A stretch of 62,486 nucleotides of DNA from Actinomycetes bacterium (GCA_021793235.1 JAJYTD010000021.1:1-62486); one strand, 5' to 3'; shown: positions 15,954 through 25,356, counted from the stretch's first letter. The notes: generated by a model from the letters alone, not told the origin. A program made the numbers and translations.

Positions 15954-17171
15954 TCAAGCCAAGTACGCGGCGGCCTTCTCCGGAGTGGAGATCTCCTCGG
16001 CGAACCGCATGGGGTTGTCCAGTCCGCTGATGAGCAGATCGGCGATCGCCTGGGTCGTCCCCACCGCCCGCGTCAGCTCGAAGGCGTGCTGGGGGATGTC
16101 CTCCTGCTCGACTCCGGCGAGCAGGTTCGCCAGCCAGGCCGTGTACCGGGCGTACCCCCAGTACGCGGCGAAGGCCTCGCGCATGAAGCCGGCGTCGAAG
16201 GGCCTGTCGCCGTGCGCAGCGATCCGGTCCAGGTAGATGGCGGCGCAGGCGGTGGAGTTGTTCCAGCCCTGCATCATGGCGGGAGGGCTGGAGAGGACCA
16301 CATCGGCCATGCCCAGGACGGCACCGCCCGAGGGCAGCTCCCCGACCGGCTGCCGGACGCGGGGGGTGACCAGCTCCAGGTTGATGCTCCACTGGTCGAC
16401 GAGCCGGGCGCCGGAAAGCTGCGCGCGCAGCTGGGGCGCGTACTGGGCGAAGACCTCCAGCAGGCGGTGGAGCTTCTGGTCCGGGCTCAGCCGCTCGCCG
16501 GAGAAATCGGCCGGCCCGCCCGGCTCGGCGTACAGCGCTATGTGGTGCGCAGAGCCGTAGGGCGTCAGCGCGGGGTCCAGGGTCAGTGTCGCCTGGTCCC
16601 CGGCGAAAGCGGCCTGGATCCGGTCGCGGCTGATCGGGTCGGCGCCGTGCACATAGGCGTTGGCGGCGGCCACGGGGCGCCCCCCGGCGGAGCGGGAGGG
16701 GTCGGGCTCGAACAGCTGCCCCAGTTCGCCGCTGCCCACGGCCACGACGACGAGGTCGTAGATACGCGTGAAGTAATCCAGATCGCTGACCGTCGCGCCG
16801 TGGATGGTGACCTTGCCGCCGCGGTCTTCGAAGGCCTCCAACCAGTCGGCCATTTTGACCCGCCGGTCGATCGACACGCCGCTTCCCTGCATGTGGCCGA
16901 TCAGATAACTCGCCTGCTCGCCCGAATCGGTGTTGTAGTACAGGGAGGCCGACGTGAACCGGGGGCACTGCTCCCCCCAGAAGTCCAGGTTCCGGCTGCG
17001 CTCGTAGGCCAGCACGCTGGGGAAGGTCAACTGGCCGCTGGAGATCGGACCGTAGCGGATCTCATCGGAGGTCCGCCCGGTCAGCAGCGTGACCTCATAC
17101 CCCTGCTCCAGCAGCCCGTGGGCGAGGAGGAGGCCGGACTGGCCGGCGCCGACGATGAGGATCCTGCGCAT
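15954..17171 (-). CDS. FAD-dependent monooxygenase, styrene monooxygenase (StyA)-like
   Basis: A 405-residue flavoprotein of the StyA/group E monooxygenase type. The N-terminal ILIVGAGQSGLLLAHGL is the FAD-binding GxGxxG fold. The body (RYGPISSGQLTFPSVLAYER, WGEQCPR, ALYAEPGGPADF) and the C-terminal DNPMRFAEEISTPE match styrene/indole monooxygenase-like proteins as I know them. These epoxidise alkenes or oxidise indole and need a separate flavin reductase; no reductase gene is adjacent. AAGGCGG precedes the ATG. It is monocistronic, and the true substrate is unknown. Confidence 0.85.
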   Translation of the reverse strand: MRRILIVGAGQSGLLLAHGLLEQGYEVTLLTGRTSDEIRYGPISSGQLTFPSVLAYERSRNLDFWGEQCPRFTSASLYYNTDSGEQASYLIGHMQGSGVSIDRRVKMADWLEAFEDRGGKVTIHGATVSDLDYFTRIYDLVVVAVGSGELGQLFEPDPSRSAGGRPVAAANAYVHGADPISRDRIQAAFAGDQATLTLDPALTPYGSAHHIALYAEPGGPADFSGERLSPDQKLHRLLEVFAQYAPQLRAQLSGARLVDQWSINLELVTPRVRQPVGELPSGGAVLGMADVVLSSPPAMMQGWNNSTACAAIYLDRIAAHGDRPFDAGFMREAFAAYWGYARYTAWLANLLAGVEQEDIPQHAFELTRAVGTTQAIADLLISGLDNPMRFAEEISTPEKAAAYLA

Positions 17172-17646
17172 GGATACCGCCTTCTGCTGTGCTGGGCGGA
17201 CAGAAGACCCGGCCGCGCCGCGGGCTTCGGGTTCCTCTCCGCTGTTCGGTACCGGGGCGCCGCGACAAATCCACACAAAGCATCCGTTTTATCGCCAGTC
17301 ACCCCCTAGTACTCCATACCAGGCAGCACGGTCGGACGCTCCCTCGCTTCTCATCACATCGCCATTACAATGCCGCTCTGACCACCGCACCCCCACCCCG
17401 CGCAACCGTGGGTGGCAACCAGGCGAACGCTGAGCGAACACGGCGGCCGCGATGCCCCTACCCGCCACCACCGAAACCCCGCGAAGAGAAATCCGAATGG
17501 TCTTCGGAGGGATTCCCGCCCCGCGCGAGGACCCGATTCCCGCCACCGGGAGCACCGCCGCGAAAGCCCGAGCGGGCACCGCCGCACACACGACAGCGGC
17601 AGGCACCCGTCCTCCGTACCGCCGGACACCGGGGCGGCCCCAAAGC
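17172..17646. other. 475-nt intergenic region, no supported gene
   Basis: Separates the monooxygenase start from the DUF4429 protein stop, both minus strand. Open frames on either strand lack motifs and ribosome sites. The part next to the monooxygenase (17260-17380) is less GC-rich and should hold its promoter; I could not fix a clear -10/-35 pair. Confidence 0.4.
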
Positions 17647-18537
17647 TCAGGAACGCCCCAGCAGCATCTGCTTGGCCGCGGTGAACTCCTCATCGGTGAG
17701 GACGCCGTCGCGGTGCAGGTCGCCGAGCTCGCGCAACCGCCGCAGCAGGGCATCGTAGTCCTCGCCCGCGGCACCCGCGGAGGAGGCGGCCGCCAAAGCG
17801 GCCTCGACGGCCTCGACCGGACCGGTACCACCCAGGGGGTGGGGCAGGCGCGCGGTGACGGCAGCGGCCAGCAGCACGGTCGTACCCACCTCCTTCTGCG
17901 TGCCCCAGGTCATCACCAGGCAGTTGGGGTCGTGCTTGGGCTGGGCCCCGCCGGGATCGCTCTTGAGGCGAAACCGCAAGAACCCGTCCTCCAGCCCGTG
18001 GTTGGGGTACCACTCGACACCCGCCAGGTCGCCCACGTGCAACTGGCGCGGCCCCGCCGAGGCCTTGCTCTCCCCGGTCATCCAGTTCCACTCCAGGCGG
18101 ATCCGCTCCCCGTCGAAGACCGCGGTCCCGTCCGAGGCCGTGGCCGTCAACGGCACGGCCGGCCCCGGCAGCAGGAAGCGGTCGCAGGGCTGGGAGGGCA
18201 CCTGCTCCAGCAGCACAGCCCTGCGCACTTCGTCGACGAAGTACTCGGCGACTCCGACGCGGTCGGCACCGACCGCGAGCCGCCAGGGGTCGGCGGCCTC
18301 GGCCAGCCGTCCGCCCGCCGCCGTGGTCAGGGGATCTGCGCCCTCACGCAGCCGCAACCGGATCCACCCGCCCTTGCGTCCGGGCTCATAGGACAGCCCC
18401 GCCACGGCGGCCAGCGGAACGGCGACCTCGCCGAGCACCTGCCGCAGCTTGTGCACGCCGCGCCCGCCCCCCGGCACGATACGCACGATGTCCCCGTCGA
18501 ACGTCCAGGTCCCGTCCTGCCCCATGACTTCGGCCAT
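17647..18537 (-). CDS. DUF4429-SHOCT domain protein
   Basis: A 296-residue protein. The first 245 residues form two similar halves of the actinobacterial DUF4429 type (VMGQDGTWTFDGD and later TAVFDGERIRLEWNWMTGESK begin the repeats; each has a pleckstrin-like run of beta strands such as GGWIRLRLREG and GFLRFRLKSD). The last 35 residues are a SHOCT domain (LRRLRELGDLHRDGVLTDEEF, ending AAKQMLLG), a short helical motif found at the ends of many unrelated proteins. No enzymatic motif. TAAAAT at 18544-18549 lies 6 nt before the ATG and there is no ribosome site, so the transcript is probably leaderless. Role unknown. Confidence 0.88.
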   Translation of the reverse strand: MAEVMGQDGTWTFDGDIVRIVPGGGRGVHKLRQVLGEVAVPLAAVAGLSYEPGRKGGWIRLRLREGADPLTTAAGGRLAEAADPWRLAVGADRVGVAEYFVDEVRRAVLLEQVPSQPCDRFLLPGPAVPLTATASDGTAVFDGERIRLEWNWMTGESKASAGPRQLHVGDLAGVEWYPNHGLEDGFLRFRLKSDPGGAQPKHDPNCLVMTWGTQKEVGTTVLLAAAVTARLPHPLGGTGPVEAVEAALAAASSAGAAGEDYDALLRRLRELGDLHRDGVLTDEEFTAAKQMLLGRS

Positions 18538-18798
18538 AAGGGGATTTTAGGCCCCCGGCGCCCGCAGACGCCCACCCGCCGGCCGCGCCCGTTTCAGCGC
18601 CACCACGGGCCACACACCGGTAGTGGCCCGGCCAGTGGCACCGAAAAAGCCACTGAAAAGAGGGATTTGCCCGGCCAGAACCTACCGGCACCGGGCACGA
18701 TAAGAGCCGGTATACCCGGTCCGGGCTCTGGCGAAACCGCCGCCGACGCCCGAACCGCACGGCCCGCACCCGCCACGCACAAGCCCTAGGCTCCCGGT

Positions 18799-19500
18799 GT
18801 GCGCACACAACCGAACGCCCAGGCCCACTCCCTGGCACAGCGGCTGTGGGACTTCCACACCGCCCCCGCCGCCCCCGCCGCACCGCGGCACAGCGACCTC
18901 ATCCTCGCGCTGGGCAGCCACGACCTGCGGGTGGCCGCACACGCCGGACGGCTGTGGGCCCAGGGGGCCGCACCGGTCATCGTGTTCTCCGGCGACCGCG
19001 GGCGGCGCACCAGCGGAGACGGCGGGCACGAGCGGTGGCCGCGCCCCGAAGCCGAGGAGTTCGCCCAGACCGCGGCCCGCACGGCCGGGGTGCCCGCCTC
19101 GGCCATGCTGCTGGAGACCCGCTCCACCAACACCGGGGAGAACTTCACGTTCAGCCGCGCACTCTGCCGCGAGCACAGCATCGCGGTCGGCCCGGCGGTG
19201 GTGACGGCCAAGCCCTACATGGCGCGGCGCGCACTGGCCACCGCGGCCGTGCGCTGGCCCGACGCCCGGTGGTCGTTCCGGTGCTTTGCCAGCAGCTATG
19301 CCGACTACCCCCGCGACCGCAGCCAGGCCGCAGAACTCATCCACTTCCTGGTAGGCGACCTGCAGCGCCTCCACGTCTACGCCCGGCGCGGCTGGAGCGC
19401 CCCGGTGGAGATCCCCGACGAGGTCTGGGAGGCCTACCACCGCCTGGTCGCCCTCGGCTTCACCGCACACCTGGTCGCCGGGGAACCCGCGCGCCCGTGA
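18799..19500 (+). CDS. YdcF/SanA-like DUF218 protein
   Basis: A 233-residue DUF218 (YdcF-like) protein. The Rossmann-like core shows LILALGSHDLRV at the first strand, PVIVFSGDRGRRTSG at the second, EEFAQTAARTAGVP with the conserved acid, and LLETRSTNTGENFTFS, the family's ExxSxNTxEN signature. Family members bind nucleotides such as SAM in E. coli YdcF; the role is otherwise unclear. Unlike SanA it has no membrane anchor. TAGGCT lies exactly 6 nt before the GTG and no ribosome site is present, a leaderless pattern. A short divergent region separates it from the DUF4429 gene. Confidence 0.87.
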   Translation: MRTQPNAQAHSLAQRLWDFHTAPAAPAAPRHSDLILALGSHDLRVAAHAGRLWAQGAAPVIVFSGDRGRRTSGDGGHERWPRPEAEEFAQTAARTAGVPASAMLLETRSTNTGENFTFSRALCREHSIAVGPAVVTAKPYMARRALATAAVRWPDARWSFRCFASSYADYPRDRSQAAELIHFLVGDLQRLHVYARRGWSAPVEIPDEVWEAYHRLVALGFTAHLVAGEPARP

Positions 19501-19548
19501 GACCCCCCGGTTGCGGACGGCAGCCGGGACAGGACCCCCGGTGCGGCC

Positions 19549-20232
19549 CTACTCCGCCCCGGCCTCGCCGGTGAGCGCGGCGGCGTTGGCCGCCCGGCGG
19601 GCGAAGACCTCTTCCCGCATCTCGTTCATCTGCTTGAGCACCCTCTTGCGCGGGCGCGCGGCCAGGCGATCGATGTAGAGGCGGCCGTAGGTGTGATCGG
19701 TCTCATGCTGCAGGCACCGCGCGAAGTAGCCCGTTCCGGAGATGACCAGGGGCGCGCCGTCCTTGTCGAACCCGCGCACGGTGGCGTGTTCGGCGCGGGG
19801 CAGCTCGGCGTGGGGGCCGGGTACCGACAGGCAGCCCTCGTTCTCCACCACCAGCGGGGTGGTCTCGGGGTCGCGCTCGTCCAAAACAGGGGTGATGACG
19901 TGGCCGACGTGGCGGACCCCGTCATCGTCGGGGCAGTCGTAGACGAACAGCCGCAGATCGACGCCGACCTGGTTGCCGGCCAGGCCCACCCCTTCGGCCA
20001 CGTACATGGTGCAGAACATGTCGTCGATCAGCCGGGAGAGTTCGTCCGTGCCGAACAGCTCCGAAGCGACCTCGGCGTTGCGCCGGTGCAGCACGTCCTC
20101 GCCCACGACGGTGATCCGGCGCACACGGCCCCGCTCGGCCTCGGGCGCCCGCTCGGGGTAGGAGTCGCGCGGCTCCCCCTGGACGCGGACCCGCATGTCG
20201 GTGGGCTTGGCGGAGGTGGACTGCTCGGACAT
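19549..20232 (-). CDS. def: Peptide deformylase
   Basis: A 227-residue peptide deformylase, which removes the formyl group from nascent proteins. All three signature motifs are present: GVGLAGNQVG (motif 1, G-to-A variant of GLAAxQ), EGCLSVPG (motif 2 with the metal Cys) and QHETDHTYG (motif 3, HExxH with the catalytic Glu). There is a 45-residue N-terminal extension rich in charged residues, longer than minimal deformylases. The ATG used here gives that extension; upstream in-frame sequence is not convincing. Actinomycetes often carry two or more def genes, so this may be an accessory copy. Confidence 0.93.
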   Translation of the reverse strand: MSEQSTSAKPTDMRVRVQGEPRDSYPERAPEAERGRVRRITVVGEDVLHRRNAEVASELFGTDELSRLIDDMFCTMYVAEGVGLAGNQVGVDLRLFVYDCPDDDGVRHVGHVITPVLDERDPETTPLVVENEGCLSVPGPHAELPRAEHATVRGFDKDGAPLVISGTGYFARCLQHETDHTYGRLYIDRLAARPRKRVLKQMNEMREEVFARRAANAAALTGEAGAE

Positions 20233-20582
20233 GCCAGACTCGCTTTTCACTACGGGGACCCTCACCTGCGCCCTGTGCGGGGCGACCTTCGCAAAATAGC
20301 ACAAAGTTGCAGGCCAACCCGGTTCTGTGAGCACAGGCGGCGGACTCGGCACGGCCCGCCGGCCCGGATGCCGCCCCTCATGGACGCCCTCGGCTTTCGG
20401 CCGCCGGGCGACGAAGAGCGCCCCGCCCCACTGAGCACCCACCGGCATGGGCGGCCGCCCTCGCAAGGATCGGCCGAGCACACCCCCGGGCCCGCGCCGC
20501 ACGCTGCCGCGCACACGCATCGGCGCCCGGCGGCCGCCCCGACGCCTTGCGCACCGGCTCCGGGACCGCCGGGGCGGGGGGC
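20233..20582. other. 350-nt intergenic region, probable def promoter
   Basis: Lies between the SMI1-like gene stop and the peptide deformylase start. No gene is supported. An AT-rich patch around 20288-20315 (containing CAAAATAGCACAAAG on the + strand) is the likeliest promoter for the deformylase gene. Confidence 0.4.
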
Positions 20583-21026
20583 TCAGCGGTGCCAGCCGTT
20601 GCCCTGGGTCAAGCAGCGCACCAGGTAGTCGCGCAGCGACACCACTACCAGGCGCCGCTGGTCGGTCTCGTGGTCCCACACGATGATGCCGGGGCCGTAG
20701 TCGGTGTGCACATAGGCGAACTGCGGGCCCATGTCGCTGTCGCCGAAGAAGATCAGCTCGTCCAAGGGCGCGTAGAGCTCCAGGTAGTCCGATTCCGCGC
20801 GCATGGCGAGGTTGTCCTCGACGATCCGCTGGGCCGGCCAGACCACGTCGTCGCCGTACTCGTTGGCGACCCCGTCGCACTCGCGCAGCAGTGAGGCGAG
20901 CTCGAAGGGCAGCGGCAACGACAGCGCCTTCTCGATCTGGGAGATCGTCGCCTCGTCCGCCGGCCCGACAAGCTCGGCCCCCGGATACAGTTCATCGATC
21001 AGTTCACGCCACACACAAAGAATCAT
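20583..21026 (-). CDS. SMI1/KNR4-family protein
   Basis: A 147-residue SMI1/KNR4 (SUKH) fold protein. ADEATISQIEKALSLPLPFEL (the pattern of an N-terminal helix plus the 'LP..L..F' turn), LLRECDGVANEYG, DELIFFGDSDMGPQFAYV and IIVWDHETDQRRLVV are all typical of the family. SUKH proteins often act as immunity proteins to contact-dependent or polymorphic toxins, or as general scaffolds. No toxin gene is adjacent, so it may be an orphan immunity or housekeeping protein. The start is uncertain: the ATG at 21026 lacks a clear ribosome site and the frame extends to 21080. Confidence 0.83.
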   Translation of the reverse strand: MILCVWRELIDELYPGAELVGPADEATISQIEKALSLPLPFELASLLRECDGVANEYGDDVVWPAQRIVEDNLAMRAESDYLELYAPLDELIFFGDSDMGPQFAYVHTDYGPGIIVWDHETDQRRLVVVSLRDYLVRCLTQGNGWHR

Positions 21027-21116
21027 CACAGGTGGCGCCAAGACGCGGGAAACCGGCGGCGGCGAGTCTTGGGATCGCACCCCGAATCGGCCGCCGCGCA
21101 GCGGCCGGCCCTGAGG

Positions 21117-21575
21117 TCAACGCACCGGGAGTCCGGCGCCGTGCTCGGATCTGGGCCGAGGACCCAGGATGCGGCGCTGGTCGGCCGCGATGGCCACGTC
21201 GTTGATGCTGGCCTCGCGGCGGCTCATCAGTCCCTGCTCGGTGAACTCCCACAGCTCGTTTCCGTAGCTGCGCCAGGTCTGGCCGGCGTCGTCGTGCCAT
21301 TCGTACTGGAAGCGCACGGCGATCCGGTTGCCGCGAAAATCCCACAGCGCCTTGCGCAGGGCGTAGTCGCGCTCCTTGGCCCACTTGCGGGTGAGGAAGT
21401 CCACGATCTGGGCGCGCCCGGTGATGAACTCGTCGCGGTTGCGCCAGACGGAGTCCTCGGTGTAAGCGAGGGCGACACGTTCGGGGTCGCGGGTGTTCCA
21501 GGCGTCTTCGGCCGCCTGGACCTTGCGCAGTGCGGCGGCCTCATCGAAGGGCGGCAGCGGAGGGCGTGCGGTCAC
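21117..21575 (-). CDS. NTF2-like (DUF1348) protein
   Basis: A 152-residue NTF2-fold protein of the DUF1348 type: [29 protein letters not shown] (cited in part) gives the two N-terminal helices, followed by [24 protein letters not shown] and FQYEWHD strands. No catalytic motif is diagnostic; family members are often called SnoaL-like. The GTG start has GGGAG 9 nt upstream. Two palindromic sites of TetR type lie 20-70 nt upstream of the start, between this gene and the divergent WYL regulator, so transcription is probably repressed by a protein encoded elsewhere. Confidence 0.85.
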   Translation of the reverse strand: MTARPPLPPFDEAAALRKVQAAEDAWNTRDPERVALAYTEDSVWRNRDEFITGRAQIVDFLTRKWAKERDYALRKALWDFRGNRIAVRFQYEWHDDAGQTWRSYGNELWEFTEQGLMSRREASINDVAIAADQRRILGPRPRSEHGAGLPVR

Positions 21576-21594
21576 AGTGTGCTCCCAACAGTGC

Positions 21595-21644
21595 AGAACG
21601 GTCGTTCTCTACTGCACCCAACAGTAGAGAACGATCGTTCTCTA
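21595..21644. promoter_or_regulatory. Two TetR-type palindromic operators
   Basis: Site 1 is AGAACGGTCGTTCT (21595-21608). Site 2 is AGAACGATCGTTCT (21628-21641), embedded in a perfect 20-bp palindrome (21625-21644). The centres are 33 bp apart. They lie over the promoter of the NTF2-like gene, and no TetR gene is nearby. Confidence 0.75.
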
Positions 21645-21717
21645 AGCAAGGGTGCGCGCCGGAAAACCCCCACCATTGCGGCCACTTCCCGACCTGTACA
21701 CCCGGCATTGTAGAAAC

Positions 21718-22680
21718 ATGGCGAACACGAGCGCGCGCATGCTACGGCTGCTGTCCCTACTCCAAACCCACCGGTACTGGCCCGGCGACGAACTCGCCAA
21801 CCGTCTGGACATAAGCCCGCGAACCCTGCGGCGCGACATCGAACGGCTACGCAACCTGGGCTACCCCGTCGACGCCAACCGCGGCGTCGCCGGAGGCTAC
21901 CAACTCCGCTCCGGAACGGCCATGCCACCGCTCCTGCTCGACGACGACGAAGCCGTCGCCATCGCCCTAGGACTGCGCAGCGCAGCCGGCGGCGCAGTGG
22001 ACGGCATCGAAGAGACCTCCGTGCGGGCCCTGGCCAAAATCGTCCACGTGATGCCGCCACGCCTCCGGCGGCGCGTGGACGCCCTGCGCACCCACACCCA
22101 ACCCGCCGTCCTGGCCGCAGGCCCCGCAGTCGACGCGGCCACCCTGATCATCATCGCCCAGACCTGCCGCGACACCGAACGGCTGCGCTTCTCCTACACC
22201 GCCCGCACCAAAGAACAGACCACACGCCTGGTGGAACCGCACCGGCTGGTATCCATGGGGCGCCGCTGGTACCTGGTCGCCTTCGACACCGACCGCGCCG
22301 CCTGGCGCACCTTCCGCATCGACCGGCTGCGCAACCCCCGCCCCACCGGCACCCGCTTCCCCCCGCGCGAACCACCCGGAGGCGACGCCGCCGCCTTCGT
22401 AAGCGCCCAGATCGACGCACTCCCCACGCGCTACCAGGTCACGGTCGACGTGCACGCACCACAAGACCAGATCGCACCAACCACCACACCACTGGGAGCA
22501 ACCGTGCAGGCCACAGGCCGGCAGTCCTGCCGGCTACGCATGAACACCGACGATCTGAACTGGCCGACCCTGGTCCTCGCGGCGCTGAAATCCGACTTCA
22601 CCGTCATCGAACCGCCCGAACTGCACGAGCACCTGCACACAGTGGCACAGCGATTCACCGCCGCCACCCGCACCCCCTGA
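21718..22680 (+). CDS. WYL-domain transcriptional regulator (YafY type)
   Basis: A 320-residue regulator. The N-terminal HTH_11 domain (LLSLLQTHRYWPGDELANRLDIS in part, then TLRRDIERLRNLGYPV) binds DNA. A WYL domain at about 135-210 carries RFSYTARTKEQTTRLVEPHRLV and GRRWYLVAFD. A C-terminal WCX extension follows. WYL proteins sense ligands such as nucleic acid or nucleotides and occur in CRISPR, phage-defence and DNA-damage regulation. The ATG lies 6 nt after a weak -10 (CATTGT) with no ribosome site, so it may be leaderless. It is divergent from the NTF2-like gene and opens the strand-skewed domain. Confidence 0.92.
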   Translation: MANTSARMLRLLSLLQTHRYWPGDELANRLDISPRTLRRDIERLRNLGYPVDANRGVAGGYQLRSGTAMPPLLLDDDEAVAIALGLRSAAGGAVDGIEETSVRALAKIVHVMPPRLRRRVDALRTHTQPAVLAAGPAVDAATLIIIAQTCRDTERLRFSYTARTKEQTTRLVEPHRLVSMGRRWYLVAFDTDRAAWRTFRIDRLRNPRPTGTRFPPREPPGGDAAAFVSAQIDALPTRYQVTVDVHAPQDQIAPTTTPLGATVQATGRQSCRLRMNTDDLNWPTLVLAALKSDFTVIEPPELHEHLHTVAQRFTAATRTP

Positions 22681-22811
22681 ACACCGCCCCGACCAACAAC
22701 CAACGCCCGCCTTGCCACAGAATCACCCGACCCCGCGATACGTGCGCTGCACCCTCCGATACGGCTGAATGAACACCACCCCCGTCATCAGCACCAACGT
22801 CGGAGGCAACC

Positions 22812-23798
22812 ATGCCAGCCAGCCACCGCACCCGGCCCGCCACCACCGCCATCACCGCCCTGGCCCTGGCCACCGCCACCACCGCCCCGGCCAACGCCCT
22901 GCCCACCGGCCCCGACACCGCCGACTACCCCGGCCACACCACCAGCAGCTACGTCCTACTCACCGACGACACCACCGACCGCGCAAGCGCCTACCAGTCC
23001 GGATGCGCCCACGCCGAAAGCGGCCGCAACGGACTGCGCATCCTGTTCTTCGGCACCCAGGAAGACAACGGCCGCCTGCGCCACCCCGGCACCACCGCCG
23101 CCGCAACAGGACAACGCACCGCCGCCGACCAGGCCGTGACCGTGGCCCGCGGCTGGGCCGAAGGCTTCACCGCCTGCCGCACCGACGACACCACCGCCCG
23201 ACTGGCCCTGGGCGTCAACAACAAATCCGACGGCGGCCTCACCGGCGCCACCGCGGGCAAGCAATGGGCCGCCATCGTCGACGAGGCCGCCGACCAGGCC
23301 GACACCACAGCCGTCACCATCACCGGAGCCGTCGACGCCGAACCCGGCTGGTCCGCCCCGCGCTGGGCCCGAGCCTGGGTGAAAGCCTTCACCTCCGCCA
23401 CCGACCGCACCCTCTATGCCGCCAACTCCGCCGACGGCTGCCCCGTCCACGGCTCGGCATCGACCTCCTGCAACAACGGATGGGACCTCGCCGACCTCCA
23501 CTACGTCGCCACCGGAGCAGCCCCCACCATCCGCGCCGTCCCCCAGATCTACCGCACCGACGGCATCCAGGCCCGCCAATGGGCGGCGATCAGCTCCTGG
23601 GGCGCCACGCACGGCAACGGCCCCGTCCGCTTCGCCGGATCGCTGTCCCAACACACCGCCTGCTCCCAACGCGGCGGCTGCCCCACCACCGACAACACCC
23701 CCGAAGCCGCCTGGACCCAACTGTGGAACGAACTCAACGCCCACCCCGAGACCCAGATCTCCGCACTGCCCTACGCCACCGACATGCGCTGGCCCTAA
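22812..23798 (+). CDS. Secreted protein of unknown function
   Basis: A 328-residue exported protein. An Arg-containing N-terminus and a hydrophobic run (TAITALALATATTAPANA) form a Sec-type signal peptide with cleavage near residue 28. The mature part has four or more Cys likely forming disulfides (SGCAHAE, FTACR, GCPVHG, STSCNN, TACSQRGGCP) and alternating strand-helix stretches such as LALGVNNKSDGG and VTITGAVDAEPGW, suggesting a TIM-barrel-like fold. I do not recognise a named family. GGAGG precedes the ATG. Codons are overwhelmingly C-ending, as elsewhere in this skewed domain. Confidence 0.75.
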   Translation: MPASHRTRPATTAITALALATATTAPANALPTGPDTADYPGHTTSSYVLLTDDTTDRASAYQSGCAHAESGRNGLRILFFGTQEDNGRLRHPGTTAAATGQRTAADQAVTVARGWAEGFTACRTDDTTARLALGVNNKSDGGLTGATAGKQWAAIVDEAADQADTTAVTITGAVDAEPGWSAPRWARAWVKAFTSATDRTLYAANSADGCPVHGSASTSCNNGWDLADLHYVATGAAPTIRAVPQIYRTDGIQARQWAAISSWGATHGNGPVRFAGSLSQHTACSQRGGCPTTDNTPEAAWTQLWNELNAHPETQISALPYATDMRWP

Positions 23799-24081
23799 CC
23801 GACACCCCGTAAACACCAAACGACACACCCGCCCCCGCGCGCGCCCCCGCCCACCGGCCGGCAACACACCCGCCACCACCCCCGATAAGATCAGTCGGGC
23901 CACCCGCTGCACCCCGCCCACGGCCCCACCCGCACCACCACCCACCTGGGCAGACACACCCCCGCACAGAGCCGGCCACACCGAAAAAAAGGGGGGCCTG
24001 ACACCACTGACCACCGCCCCCGCAGGCCAGCACAATGAAAGACCACACCCCCACAGCACCACCCCCGGGAAGGACCCCGAC

Positions 24082-25338
24082 ATGGCCCGCACCGACGACC
24101 ACCGCCACCGCGCGAGCAGACCCCACCTGCTCGCCTGGTCGCTGCTCCTGGTCGCCCACGCCGCCGCCGGGATCGCCCTGCTCGTCCTCTTCCTCATCGC
24201 CTGCCTGCTGTCCGCGGTCTGGGTCGGCCTGCCCCTCCTGGCCACCATCACCCAGCTCATCCGCGGCCTCGCCGCCACCCACCGCCGCCTCATCAGCCAA
24301 TTCTTCGACGACACCCCAATCACCAGCTCCTACCGCCCCCTGCCCCCCACCGGCCTCAGCACCCAAATCAGCACCATCCTCAACGACCCCACCACCTGGC
24401 GCGACTTCACCTGGCTCCTGGTCAACAGCACCGCAGGAATCACCATCGCCGCCCTCCCCAGCATCCTCCTCGCCCACAGCGCCCTCAGCATCCTCTACAC
24501 CCGGACCTGGCACCAGGGCACCAACTGGTACGCCCTGGGCCCCGTCCACGACCAGACCGACGCCAACCGCGCCCTCATCACCGCCGCCCTCCTCCTCCTG
24601 CTCTTTTGGACACTGACCCCCGCCATCCTCCGCAACTACGCCCGCCTGAACCGGTGGCTGCTGACCCCCACCGAAAAAGCCCGCCTGGCCGCCCGCGTCG
24701 CCCACCTGGCCACCTCACGCGCCGAAACCATCGACGCCCAAGCCTCCGAAGTCCGCCGCATCGAACGCGACCTGCACGACGGAGCCCAAGCCCGCCTGGT
24801 CGCCCTGGGCATGAACCTGGGCATGGCCGAGGAAATGCTCGCCAGCAACCCCGCCGCCGCACAGAAACTCCTCACCGAAGCCCGCGAAACCACCCGCCAA
24901 GCCCTCACCGAACTACGCGACCTCGTCCGCGGAATCCACCCCCCCGTACTGGTGGAACGCGGCCTCGACGGAGCCGTACGCGCCCTGGCCGTCTCCCAGC
25001 ACCTGCCCATCACCGTCGACATCGACCTACCCGGCCGCCCCGCCGACCCGGTCGAATCAGCCGCCTACTTCGCCATCGTCGAAACCCTCACCAACGCAGC
25101 CAAACACGCCAACGCCACCCGAGCCTGGGTACGCATCAACCACGGCCGCGAACGCATGATCATCATCGTCGGCGACGACGGCCACGGCGGCGCCGACCTG
25201 TCCAAAGGCACCGGCCTGGACGGCATCCGACGCCGACTGGCCGCATTCGATGGGACAATGAACATCGTCAGCCCGACAGGCGGTCCCACAATCGTCACCA
25301 TGGAGCTCCCGTGCAGCATCACCCCTAAACACACATAA
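24082..25338 (+). CDS. Sensor histidine kinase of NarL/HisKA_3 type
   Basis: A 418-residue membrane kinase. The first 70 residues have a pair of hydrophobic helices (LLVAHAAAGIALLVLFLIA), followed by two more near 120-140 and 175-190. The HisKA_3 dimerisation/phosphoacceptor motif ERDLHDGAQARL places the phosphorylated residue at His232. The HATPase_c domain follows with ETLTNAAKHANA (N box), GDDGHGGAD (G1) and GTGLDGIRRR (G2). It should phosphorylate a NarL-type regulator; one is encoded 1.7 kb downstream at 27046, beyond an inserted MerR segment. GGAAGGA precedes the ATG. The signal is unknown. Confidence 0.93.
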   Translation: MARTDDHRHRASRPHLLAWSLLLVAHAAAGIALLVLFLIACLLSAVWVGLPLLATITQLIRGLAATHRRLISQFFDDTPITSSYRPLPPTGLSTQISTILNDPTTWRDFTWLLVNSTAGITIAALPSILLAHSALSILYTRTWHQGTNWYALGPVHDQTDANRALITAALLLLLFWTLTPAILRNYARLNRWLLTPTEKARLAARVAHLATSRAETIDAQASEVRRIERDLHDGAQARLVALGMNLGMAEEMLASNPAAAQKLLTEARETTRQALTELRDLVRGIHPPVLVERGLDGAVRALAVSQHLPITVDIDLPGRPADPVESAAYFAIVETLTNAAKHANATRAWVRINHGRERMIIIVGDDGHGGADLSKGTGLDGIRRRLAAFDGTMNIVSPTGGPTIVTMELPCSITPKHT

Positions 25339-25356
25339 CTACATACCGGCACCGCT

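Noticed and set aside
17441-17530. GGGATTCC-containing segment as another IS605 end
   Set aside because: Shares only the short GGGATTCC; the hairpin, the TTGAC end and the tnpB tail are absent.
18633-18655. CAGTGGC/GCCACTG hairpin followed by AAAAG between DUF4429 and YdcF genes
   Set aside because: Only 7 bp with a 9-nt loop, in a divergent promoter region where a terminator is not expected; no clear function.
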